This document shows, one piece after another, positions 1 through 7,211 of a stretch of DNA of 21,669 nucleotides (position 1 is the first letter of the stretch; every line of letters starts with the position of its first letter). The stretch lies in the NCBI GenBank assembly GCA_026692885.1, contig JAPLNJ010000283.1, forward strand, positions 1 through 21,669. The letters are read 5' to 3'. The DNA is from Planctomycetota bacterium (GTDB lineage Bacteria; Planctomycetota; Planctomycetia; Pirellulales; Pirellulaceae). The notes under the pieces were generated by a model that searched no databases, was not told where the DNA came from, and saw only the letters and a program-made list of their open reading frames with translations. The position numbers and the translations under genes are program-made.

Positions 1-405
1 GTGGTTCACTTTGCCCGCCGACCCGGCGGTCAATACGGTAATCGCCGTTTAATGTGGTAATGGGCAGCGTTCCATTACCCTATTTCGCCCCGTTCCACCT
101 CCGCACCCGCTTCGCACGAACGCCGTCCCTGCTCCGGCGCCAATCACGTTCACCACCGCGTCTCCGCCACCGGGAGAGGGGCAGCTTTCGTCAACGCCTG
201 GGCGTTATCGTCAATGGAGAGCATCCCGTTGCCGATAACGGTCTCCCCTTGCTACATTGTTTTTCGGCGTCCCCACCTCGGTGTCGCGTCATAACCTCCT
301 GCTGTGCCAACCTTTTCTTCGCGATCACCGTTGTCGGCTTCAATGTGGGGTTCCCGCCGTCAATGTGGTATCGGATGGCCATCCAGCCCCACATTGAACC
401 AAAAA
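1..405. other. gene-free, repeat-rich left edge
   Basis: I see no believable coding region here: the open frames on both strands have atypical composition (runs of R, P, S and C) and no recognisable domain. The stretch instead holds palindromes and recurring CAATGTGG-like words: GGTAATGG at 56-63 with its complement at 72-79, a 12-base inverted repeat at 339-350/387-398, and a perfect 12-base palindrome at 373-384. It lies just beyond the stop codon of the leftward Fic gene, so it may hold the terminator of that operon, a binding-site cluster, or an element boundary. Confidence 0.6.
339..398. repeat. 12-bp inverted repeat around a CAATGTGG copy and a 12-bp palindrome
   Basis: TTCAATGTGGGG (339-350) is repeated exactly inverted as CCCCACATTGAA (387-398). 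Between them sit a further CAATGTGG (361-368) and the perfect palindrome GGATGGCCATCC (373-384). A related AATGTGG occurs at 51-57. The cluster ends 8 nt from the Fic stop codon. It could form a large hairpin acting as terminator of the leftward operon, although no T-run follows, or it could be a protein-binding array. Confidence 0.6.
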
Positions 406-1452
406 TCACACAATGCGCCGCCATTTCGCCCACCGGCCCTTTCCAAGGCACTCGACCTTCCCCTGGTCCCGTAAGTCGTTCAGCACCGAGCGGATGGTAT
501 CCCTGCTGACGGTTGGGCAAGCATTTTCCACATCCCCGATGGTGAACTCGCTCAGAAAGTGCTCGATCGCATCCCGCACCATCGCCTGTTTGGCCCCCGG
601 GGCCGCCGTCACCAGATCCGTTCGCCGCTCCAGCTCCCTGTAGGCGGCGACGATCGTGCCCAGCAGGTAGTCCCGCCAGGGCGCCAGGGAGTTCTGCCCT
701 TCGTGCCAGCCTTCACTGGACGCCTTCAAGGCTCCGTAGTACGACTCCTTCGATTCCTCGATGATCCGCTCCAGACTGACGTAGCGCCCAACCTCGTAGC
801 CGGCCTCGTACAGCATCAGGAGCGTCATCAGCCGGGCCATGCGCCCGTTCCCATCGCGGAAGGGGTGGACGCAGAGGAAGTCGAGGACGAACGCCGGAAT
901 CAACAGCAACGGCTCCACGGCCTCTTGTTGCCAAAGCCGATTGAAGTCGTTGCACAGCCGTTCCATCCAGTCGGCCGTCAGCACGGCCGGGACACAGCGG
1001 AAGCGGGTCGTGCGGGTGCCGTCTGAGCGGACGTCGGCGATCTCGTTGTCCACCTGCTTCCAATGCCCACCGGGTTCGGCCGAGAACTTGTACAGGTCGC
1101 GGTGCAGTTGGAGGATGACGCCCGGGCGGACCTTCACGTGCTCGTGGGAGGCATGGATCGTGGCCAGCACGTCGCGGTAGCCGGCGATCTCTTCCTCCGA
1201 GCGGTTGGCCGGCGTCGTCTTCTGGGCCATCAGCTCGCGAAGCCGGTCCGGCGGGGCCGTGACGCCTTCGATCCGGTTCGACGACTCCGTGGACTGGATG
1301 ATCGCCACTTCCTGGAGTTGCTTCAGGACTTCGGGGAACCGCTCGTTCCACATGTCCTGCTTCCCCTTGAACTCACCGATCACCCGCACGGTGCTCAACA
1401 GCGCCGGCGTCAGCGGCTGACGGAGAACCCGATCATCCTCGAATGATTTCAT
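406..1452 (-). CDS. Fic family protein (AMP-transferase-like) with C-terminal winged helix
   Basis: Fic enzymes transfer AMP or a related nucleotide part onto hydroxyl side chains of target proteins. The catalytic motif HPFRDGNGRMAR is at residues 196-207 with every key residue present (H, F, D/N, G-N-G-R). An inhibitory-type motif S-x-x-x-E-G (SNRIEG, residues 58-63) lies N-terminal of the Fic core, as in class II Fic proteins that hold themselves inactive. Residues about 284-345 look like a winged helix ending in a basic tail, so the protein may bind DNA or regulate its own operon. The 348-residue length is usual for Fic proteins with an N-terminal domain and C-terminal wHTH. The ATG lies 3 nt after the stop of the upstream gene, with a GGAG/AAGGGG ribosome site inside that gene's end, so it is translationally linked. 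It is the last visible gene of the DUF499 operon. The family call is firm; the target is unknown. Confidence 0.93.
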   Translation of the reverse strand: MKSFEDDRVLRQPLTPALLSTVRVIGEFKGKQDMWNERFPEVLKQLQEVAIIQSTESSNRIEGVTAPPDRLRELMAQKTTPANRSEEEIAGYRDVLATIHASHEHVKVRPGVILQLHRDLYKFSAEPGGHWKQVDNEIADVRSDGTRTTRFRCVPAVLTADWMERLCNDFNRLWQQEAVEPLLLIPAFVLDFLCVHPFRDGNGRMARLMTLLMLYEAGYEVGRYVSLERIIEESKESYYGALKASSEGWHEGQNSLAPWRDYLLGTIVAAYRELERRTDLVTAAPGAKQAMVRDAIEHFLSEFTIGDVENACPTVSRDTIRSVLNDLRDQGKVECLGKGRWAKWRRIV

Positions 1453-1455
1453 CCG

Positions 1456-2946
1456 CTACGCCCCTTCTCCCCCGAGTATCCAGTTGACCGTCAACCCTCG
1501 GCTGGACATGAAGGCCCGCACCTGTTCCGCGGCATTGATCTTGAGTTGGGCTACTGCGTCAGGATTGGTGTCTTCCCAAATCTTGTGGGAGAACAGACGC
1601 TCGATCCTGCCCTCAATGACCAGCCACTGTTGGTCCGTTACCAACCGGAATAGCACTTTGGCCCTCTCACTGCCAGCGTATAGTTGAAGCACCTGGGCGA
1701 TCACGTCCCGCAGCATCGGCACCCACGCCCGCATGGTCCCGGCGCCGAAGATCCGCTCGGCTTTCTGGTGGGCAGCGTTATTGGCATCGGGGTTCCAGAT
1801 CCCCGCAAGCTGCTTGTCGGCGATCACCGACAACAGTCGCACCAGATTATCCTTCTCCTGGGCGCGACAATCATCCGGCCCCTCAAACTCCATCGTCGTC
1901 GGTGGAGGGAGGATGAACTCCTTGAAGAACGTCTTCTGGAGGATGCTGATAGACACGGGGCTCTTACGGGTACGGTTTCGCTCGGCGATGAACTCGGCGA
2001 GGCGGTTCGCCGGATCGTCGATCACATCGTTTTCGATGGCCGACATCAACATCTTCTTGGCTTCCGTGGTGGTCTTGCCGCGGTTGCGTAGGAAGACCAC
2101 GAAGTCAGACTCGTTTTTCTCGCCTGGGCGTTCGAGGTACTCCTCCCATTCCTGCTTGAAGATGTCGCTGTACTTGGCGATGAGCGTGCTCGTGAAGAAA
2201 GCCATCTGACGCAGTTTGTCGTGGGCGATCAGGTTGGTGTCCTTGAGCAGTCGGATGTCTGGGTCGACGTACACCTTACAGTCGAGCGCCTTTCGTCCTG
2301 CCCAAATCTGTGCCGCGGATTTGTGCTGTCCGTCGAACAGCATGATCCGGTTGTCGACGATACGACATACGGCGGGGGCAAGCTGTGTATGCCGGGAGAG
2401 GTGTCGGTACAGCTCCCAAACCCGCTTCTCCTCTAGCGGTCTCGGCTGCAAGTCGGCATCGTTGCACAGGTACTCGATCGGGAGAACGGAATAGAAGTAC
2501 CGCATCCCCGTGGCTGGGCAAATGAACACTGGGCAGGTTTGCTTCGGTCGGTCTGGATTCGTGAAGTGCAGAAGAAGCTGATTCTCACCGTTTCCTTCCG
2601 CGCAGACGGCATGACCAAAGCCGCTGGCTCCGACCTTCAACGCCAGCAGGTCGTCAAGCCGCCGAGGCTGAGGGTGATCAAAGAAGCGGGAGATTGCGAG
2701 CTGGTCACGAAACTCAGATAGCGACAAGGTGCGAATGCGCCGATGGTGGTCCGTGCAGACCGCTCCGATATTGGCGATTTCCGATGGGCCGTCTTCGGAG
2801 AATGGTCTGATGTGGTGGAACTCGACGCTGTTCTCGTCGTCGACTGGGTGGTCGTCCACAAAACAGTACAGGACTCCGTCACGACGCTGCTGGGCCAGCA
2901 CTTGCTGCTTCTCGGGATCAGTTATCTGACGCTTTACAACGGCCAT
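1456..2946 (-). CDS. HNH nuclease domain fused to DGQHR/ParB-like (DndB-type) domain
   Basis: This is a 496-residue two-part protein. Residues about 24-70 form an HNH nuclease-like finger with EFHHIRPF (43-49), N59 in IANIG, and C64...HH (67-68). The first zinc pair normally seen as CxxC is reduced to C-F-V-D (28-31), so metal binding there may be altered. Residues about 135-230 carry the DGQHK signature (205-209) followed by K-V-Y-V-D, the hallmark of the DGQHR group, which includes DndB, the regulator of DNA phosphorothioation, and ParB-like folds. The remaining 265 residues are mostly helical and unrecognised. The ATG is 22 nt after the stop of the 148-residue gene, and the stop is 3 nt before the Fic start. 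DGQHR proteins are usually linked to DNA modification or restriction, so in this operon the gene suggests a nuclease or sensor component. Whether the HNH part is active cannot be told from sequence. Confidence 0.8.
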   Translation of the reverse strand: MAVVKRQITDPEKQQVLAQQRRDGVLYCFVDDHPVDDENSVEFHHIRPFSEDGPSEIANIGAVCTDHHRRIRTLSLSEFRDQLAISRFFDHPQPRRLDDLLALKVGASGFGHAVCAEGNGENQLLLHFTNPDRPKQTCPVFICPATGMRYFYSVLPIEYLCNDADLQPRPLEEKRVWELYRHLSRHTQLAPAVCRIVDNRIMLFDGQHKSAAQIWAGRKALDCKVYVDPDIRLLKDTNLIAHDKLRQMAFFTSTLIAKYSDIFKQEWEEYLERPGEKNESDFVVFLRNRGKTTTEAKKMLMSAIENDVIDDPANRLAEFIAERNRTRKSPVSISILQKTFFKEFILPPPTTMEFEGPDDCRAQEKDNLVRLLSVIADKQLAGIWNPDANNAAHQKAERIFGAGTMRAWVPMLRDVIAQVLQLYAGSERAKVLFRLVTDQQWLVIEGRIERLFSHKIWEDTNPDAVAQLKINAAEQVRAFMSSRGLTVNWILGGEGA

Positions 2947-2968
2947 ACCGTTACCCCCATTTGTGACG

Positions 2969-3415
2969 TCACTCCTTGGCCAACAGAATCCGCAGGGCCT
3001 TCTGCGCCCGCCGGCCCTGACGGTTGTCGGTGACCTTGCTGAACCAGTAGTACGCTTCCTCGGCCGTCATGCCGCGGATGTGTTCCGACACGTCAGCCAT
3101 ACGCGAGGTCTTGCGGAGCGGCTTCACGGCCAGCATGAGCAGGCCCAGGCGGACCCCCAGTTCCTCGGACAGGGCAAACGGGACCTTGCGGCTGCGCGAC
3201 AGGTCGGTCGGCCGATAGCCGGCCTGCCTGATCGTCGCCATGACCTGCTCCACTACGGCCCGCATTGGCACGCCCTCGACCCTAACGACGAACTGCCAGC
3301 CGTCGTCGCTTTCGTCGGCATCTTCACCGCGGGCAGGGAGGCGATAGAGGGCCAAGCCGTAGTCGGTGTCCTGGCCGGACTCCACACGCAGCTCGAACGG
3401 TTTCTTACTACTCAT
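2969..3415 (-). CDS. small partner protein of the DUF499 ATPase (possibly DUF7680-like)
   Basis: This is a 148-residue soluble protein with no signal peptide or membrane segment. Its N-terminal half is a run of probable beta strands (FELRVES, LALYRLPA, WQFVVRVEGV). The second half is helical, with a conserved-looking core SEELGVRLGLLMLAVKPL (residues about 87-104) and a basic C-terminus (RQGRRAQKALRILL). I recall short proteins of this kind next to DUF499 ATPases, now placed in a family numbered DUF7680, but I cannot verify the family number here. Its start codon overlaps the last 8 nt of the DUF499 gene (ATGAGTAG), a strong sign of coupled translation and of a stoichiometric partner. No catalytic motif is visible; an adaptor or subunit role is an inference. 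Confidence 0.75.
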   Translation of the reverse strand: MSSKKPFELRVESGQDTDYGLALYRLPARGEDADESDDGWQFVVRVEGVPMRAVVEQVMATIRQAGYRPTDLSRSRKVPFALSEELGVRLGLLMLAVKPLRKTSRMADVSEHIRGMTAEEAYYWFSKVTDNRQGRRAQKALRILLAKE

Positions 3416-6400
3416 CGGCGTCTCCCTCCGTCGCCCCGGGCTGGCCGTCCACGAAGACCTTGCCCACGCCCAGGTTCACCAGTACGTCCCGGATGGTCTG
3501 GAACTGATCGCTGTCCGGCGCCAGGCCGCCGTCGAAGTCGGCCCTGACGCCCATGCGAACGCTGGCGTTCGACGCCTGCTGGCTGAGCGCATCGGTGACC
3601 TGCTTGACCAGCTTGTAGCGTTCCCACGAACCCCGAAACTCGACGCTGAACTTCTCCTCGCCGCCGAACTCCAGCACCATCCGCTGGTCCACCATGAGCT
3701 GCACCTTGCCGATCTGCGGGATCGCCAGGCCCAGGGACCGTACGTCCTTCGCGGCGTCCTTGCCCATGCCCTCGATGCGGATGAAGAGCCGGCTGAGCGA
3801 CTTGACGCCGCCGTCGTGGCACTGGTCGGCGATGGCCTGGAACGCCTGCGCCGGCGTCCCCTCGCTGGAGACCTTTTTCACCTTGACCTTGCAGACGCAC
3901 GGCGACTGCCCACAGGTCGGGCACGTATCCCCATCGCAGACGCAGGGAGACTTCTTGCAGACCGGACAGGTCTCCTCGGTCGCCTCCTCGCCCTTGATCT
4001 TGATGCCGACCCGCTTGGCTTCCTCCGGTGTGTACAGCGTGGCCTCGTCGCTGATCTCGACCACGGGCGTCGGCGAGATGGGGCCGTAGCCCGCGCCCTC
4101 GGACGCGAGGTAATAGACCCAGGTGCCCTTCTGCACGCCCTCCTTGATCGTCTTCTTGAGCTGGTTGATGTCCAGCAGCATCTTCAGACCCAGCCGCTGG
4201 CAGAACGCCCGACGCAGGTCCTCCGTGGTGATCGTGACGGCGTTCTGGGTCCACGCCTTCGCCTTGAGGTACTGGGCGTTCAGGGGCTTGTCGTCGGCGG
4301 TGAGCACCTTGTCCAGGCCCTTGAGCACCTTCAACACGACCTCGGACTGGTCCTTGACCATCTGCCCCTGCTCGTCAGGCTGAAGAAGCTGATGGGCGAG
4401 GTTGCCGGCCTTGCGGGGTGCGTCGGCCGAGGGGTAGTACAGGTGCCGGTAACCGCGGGTGACCGCCACGCGCAGGTCCAACTCCGCCGCTTCGGCCATC
4501 TGCGTGAGCTTTTCGGCTACGGTCTGGGTGAACTCCTTCATGCGGTCGGCATCGTTGACCACACGCTGGCTGGCCAGATACCGCTGCGCCACGTCGACCA
4601 TGTTCGACACCTGGTCCTCGTCGGCCACCAGGAACAGCACGTTGTTCTTGTACGTGCGATATTCCTCCATGCTTCCTTTGTGCTCGAAGAGCTTCAGCAC
4701 CAGGTCGGGCGGTGTGGCCGCCTCGGTGGCCTTGATGTGCGCCGCGTCGTAGTGGACTACGGCGAGTTTGGGCGCCTGGGCATCATCGTCCAGGTCGGCC
4801 GCTTCGGCTGGGAAGTATTCGGGCTCGAAGGTGCCCTTCTTCCAGACTTTCTTGATCCGCTCGTCCAACTCCGTCTTGGCTTTGATCTTGCCGATCATGC
4901 CCATTTCGTCGTCGATGATCTTGCGGGGCGCCGGCTCCGGCTTGAAGCGGTAGCGCAGACCGTCGTAGTCGAAGTACCAACAGCGGTCGACCAGCCGCTG
5001 CACGGCCTTGTCCAGGAGCGATGGGTCGTCGTCGGGCTGAAGCACGGCCAATCGCAAGTCGGCTGGGTCGGCGCCGCTCTGGCCGGTTTGGACCAAGCTG
5101 TGCAGGAAGACCGTCGTGGCGATCCGCTGGCCGTAGGGCGGGCGGCCGGCCGCGATGAAGTCTTCGTCCAGCGCCTGGGCGTGGGCCGGTGAACCCTTCT
5201 GCGGGCTGGCGATGTCGGCCTCGATGACCTGCTTGTACTGGGGTCGATCCAGCCGGCTGGTAAGGTCGTTGGCCGTCTGGTCGTCGGCGAGGTCCATGCA
5301 AAACGGGGCGATCAGGAAGCAGTCCTTGGGCTTCTCTTCCCAGAGCTTGCGGATCGTCTGCGCCAATAGCCGCAGCACACCACGGGTCCGCTGGAAGTTG
5401 GGGATTGTCGAAGTCTTGCGGTTCAGCGTCGTCAGCAGCTCGGGGTGGAAGGGGTAGTCCTTGGCGATGTCGTCGCTGTACTCGGAGCGGGTCGCCCGCT
5501 GCGGAAGATCGACGCCCTGGGCGACCATGTGACCGAAATACTCGGCGTAGCAGCCGGCGACCTCCTTGGCCGCCTTCTTGTCCACTGAGGCGAACATGCG
5601 GTGGCTGACGACGGCGCTGATCTCGTCTTCCGCGGTGGGCGTCAGGACATGTTCCTCGCGGGCAGAGACGCTCTTGGACTCGGCTCGCGATTCCCTGACC
5701 TGATCGGACTCCTTTCCGAAGGCGTCCCCGGAGTCGGCCAGCGTGTACACGAGCACGGTCCCTTTGCTCTCGGAGGCGAACTTCATCAAGGACATCAGAA
5801 ACGCCACCGTCTGCTCGGCCAGCGTCGTCTTGCCGACCTGCACTCCGCTGCTGACCCGCAGATACTGGCCGATTTCGTCAATCATGATCAGGGCCGGATC
5901 ATCGCCGATCAGCTTCTCCCAGGGCTGCGTGCTGGGGGCGGTGCGTCCCTCGTCGCTCTTGCGGACCTCTTCATAGGCCGCCCTGCCGCCTTCGTGGCCG
6001 CCAACGCGGTAGCCGAGCTGGTACGCCAGTTCGCCCCACAGTGTGAACGTGCGTAAGCCATCATGATCCACGCCGTCCGCCACACCGATGTCGGGCCCTA
6101 CAATGCCGGCGATCTTCTGGATCGGCCGCTCGGGCAGTAGCTCCTTGCCGACGAACCCCTTGACCGTCTTCGGGTCCACTTCGCCCGCGCAGACGTGGTA
6201 CAGGCCGATCAGGTTGTGACTCTTACCGCCGCCGAAGCTGGTCTCCAGCCGGATCACGGGGGCGCTGTCCCTGTGCTTGCCCGAAAGCCGCCCCAGCGCC
6301 TCGCGCAGCAGCGATCTGAGGCCCTTGGTGGCGTAGGTGTTGGCAAAGAAGGTCTCGGCATCGCCATAGACAGCATCGGCGGTCCCCCGCAAGACCTTGG

Positions 6401-6485
6401 TCAACGAGGCGGCGAACTGCTGGTCCTTCAACTCGCCGGTCAGCACTTCCTGACGGGGCGTGCATGCGTCGAAGATGGTCTTCAT
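3408..6485 (-). CDS. DUF499 family ATPase (COG1483-type), large defence-associated AAA+ protein
   Basis: This is a 1025-residue ATPase and the core of the leftward operon. The N-terminus (MKTIFDACTPR, then DAETFFANTY) and the sequence ETSFGGGKSHNLIGLYH are typical of DUF499: GGGKSH at 85-90 is the Walker A loop and ALIMIDEIGQYL (198-209) the Walker B. Residues about 836-866 contain two short zinc knuckles of CPxC-x-x-SPCVC form (CPVCKKSPCVC, CPTCGQSPCVC), probably nucleic-acid or protein contacts. The family is known from defence islands, often beside DUF1156 DNA methyltransferases. The reading frame opens 27 codons further upstream, but I chose the ATG at 6485: it has an AGGA site 6 nt ahead (acaggacacaccATG) and the preceding HTH gene ends 13 nt before it. 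Its stop overlaps the next gene. ATPase assignment is firm; biochemical role is unknown. Confidence 0.92.
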   Translation of the reverse strand: MKTIFDACTPRQEVLTGELKDQQFAASLTKVLRGTADAVYGDAETFFANTYATKGLRSLLREALGRLSGKHRDSAPVIRLETSFGGGKSHNLIGLYHVCAGEVDPKTVKGFVGKELLPERPIQKIAGIVGPDIGVADGVDHDGLRTFTLWGELAYQLGYRVGGHEGGRAAYEEVRKSDEGRTAPSTQPWEKLIGDDPALIMIDEIGQYLRVSSGVQVGKTTLAEQTVAFLMSLMKFASESKGTVLVYTLADSGDAFGKESDQVRESRAESKSVSAREEHVLTPTAEDEISAVVSHRMFASVDKKAAKEVAGCYAEYFGHMVAQGVDLPQRATRSEYSDDIAKDYPFHPELLTTLNRKTSTIPNFQRTRGVLRLLAQTIRKLWEEKPKDCFLIAPFCMDLADDQTANDLTSRLDRPQYKQVIEADIASPQKGSPAHAQALDEDFIAAGRPPYGQRIATTVFLHSLVQTGQSGADPADLRLAVLQPDDDPSLLDKAVQRLVDRCWYFDYDGLRYRFKPEPAPRKIIDDEMGMIGKIKAKTELDERIKKVWKKGTFEPEYFPAEAADLDDDAQAPKLAVVHYDAAHIKATEAATPPDLVLKLFEHKGSMEEYRTYKNNVLFLVADEDQVSNMVDVAQRYLASQRVVNDADRMKEFTQTVAEKLTQMAEAAELDLRVAVTRGYRHLYYPSADAPRKAGNLAHQLLQPDEQGQMVKDQSEVVLKVLKGLDKVLTADDKPLNAQYLKAKAWTQNAVTITTEDLRRAFCQRLGLKMLLDINQLKKTIKEGVQKGTWVYYLASEGAGYGPISPTPVVEISDEATLYTPEEAKRVGIKIKGEEATEETCPVCKKSPCVCDGDTCPTCGQSPCVCKVKVKKVSSEGTPAQAFQAIADQCHDGGVKSLSRLFIRIEGMGKDAAKDVRSLGLAIPQIGKVQLMVDQRMVLEFGGEEKFSVEFRGSWERYKLVKQVTDALSQQASNASVRMGVRADFDGGLAPDSDQFQTIRDVLVNLGVGKVFVDGQPGATEGDADE

Positions 6486-6498
6486 GGTGTGTCCTGTG

Positions 6499-6711
6499 TC
6501 ATCGCTTGCGTTTGGGAGCAGGGATGGGTGTCTTCTCAATCGACTGGAGCAGGTTCGCCAGATCATCGCGCCGGTACAGCCGGTGCTTGTTGACCGGATG
6601 CCGGAACTCAGGGATCTTCCCAGCGGCGCCCCACGCCCGCACGGTGTTGGGGGCCACGCCGAGGATCTTGGCTGCCTCTTGGACCCGAACGTAGGTTTCG
6701 CGGATGCTCAT
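6499..6711 (-). CDS. small MerR/excisionase-type helix-turn-helix protein
   Basis: This 70-residue DNA-binding protein has the pattern YVRVQEAAKILGVAPNTVRAWGAAGKIPEFRHPVNKHRLYRRDDL, which matches the MerR-like HTH-17/excisionase (BldC-like) fold: helix 1 VQEAAKILGV, turn, recognition helix PNTVRAWGAAG, and the wing ending in R-x-Y-R-x-x-D-L. The tail is basic (PKRKR). I chose the ATG at 6711 because it starts directly before the domain and has a GAGG site 8 nt upstream; the longer open frame to 7260 is composed of unlikely sequence. It is the first gene of the operon, 13 nt ahead of the DUF499 gene, and most likely controls it from the 500-nt upstream region. An excisionase role is possible but no integrase is present. 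Confidence 0.87.
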   Translation of the reverse strand: MSIRETYVRVQEAAKILGVAPNTVRAWGAAGKIPEFRHPVNKHRLYRRDDLANLLQSIEKTPIPAPKRKR

Positions 6712-7211
6712 AACTGCCGCCCTCGTGATGGGGATAGCCGCTGATAATGCAGAACTTACCAAGTCATGCACGCACAAGTAACTACCCGCCCCAGAAAAAA
6801 GACGGCACACCCCCCGACAGCCGGCCGGTCGTGGTGGCTGGGGCAACAGCGCACGACGACCCGCTGTGAATGTATCAGGATGGTTGGTCAGATCCCGTCC
6901 AACCGCGGGCCATTTTCTTGGAAAACAGATCGCGTGAGCAGTCGGAGGCTGCCGGCGGTCCATCGTCTGTGTGACCACGCCGGTCCTACATGCTGCGGGC
7001 GCAAATAACTGCCTTTCCTGCGTCACCATACATGACTCTGGCGGCATAGCTTTCCGAGCCCCGTGCCGCCGGCGTCCAAGCCTCATTTTTGACCGCTCGC
7101 GCGGCGCCGAATGGGGCTTGTGTCTGCGCTCTCGCGATCGTCGCGGGGGCGGTGTGGACCCACAGTCACGCCGCCCCGCGGAGGGCGGCCTAGCTTCAAG
7201 GAGTTCGCCGC
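6712..7211. other. 500-nt divergent control region
   Basis: No gene is visible here. The stretch separates the leftward defence-like operon from the rightward cassette and must hold promoters for both. A possible -35 TTGACC lies at 7089-7094 on the plus strand, but no good -10 partner follows, so I do not call a promoter. A run of six A (6795-6800) and AT-richer sequence at 6740-6800 probably belongs to the leftward promoter area. A stable hairpin lies at its right end (7170-7189). Confidence 0.6.
7170..7189 (+). promoter_or_regulatory. leader hairpin just before the ribosome site
   Basis: GCCGCCC (7170-7176) pairs perfectly with GGGCGGC (7183-7189) across a 6-nt loop. The stem ends 8 nt before the AAGGAG ribosome site (7198-7203) of the sigma-like gene, so it may influence its translation or mark a leader structure. 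No regulator is implied by the sequence itself. Confidence 0.4.

Noticed and set aside
54..520. Two short open frames at the left edge (plus 54-509, minus 191-520)
   Set aside because: Composition is not protein-like, both overlap the end of the Fic gene or palindromes, and neither has a ribosome site or a domain.
3366..5192. 608-residue open frame on the plus strand
   Set aside because: It is antisense to the DUF499 ATPase, whose domains are clear; the plus-strand product is Leu/Arg/Asp/Val-biased as expected for a shadow of a GC-rich gene.
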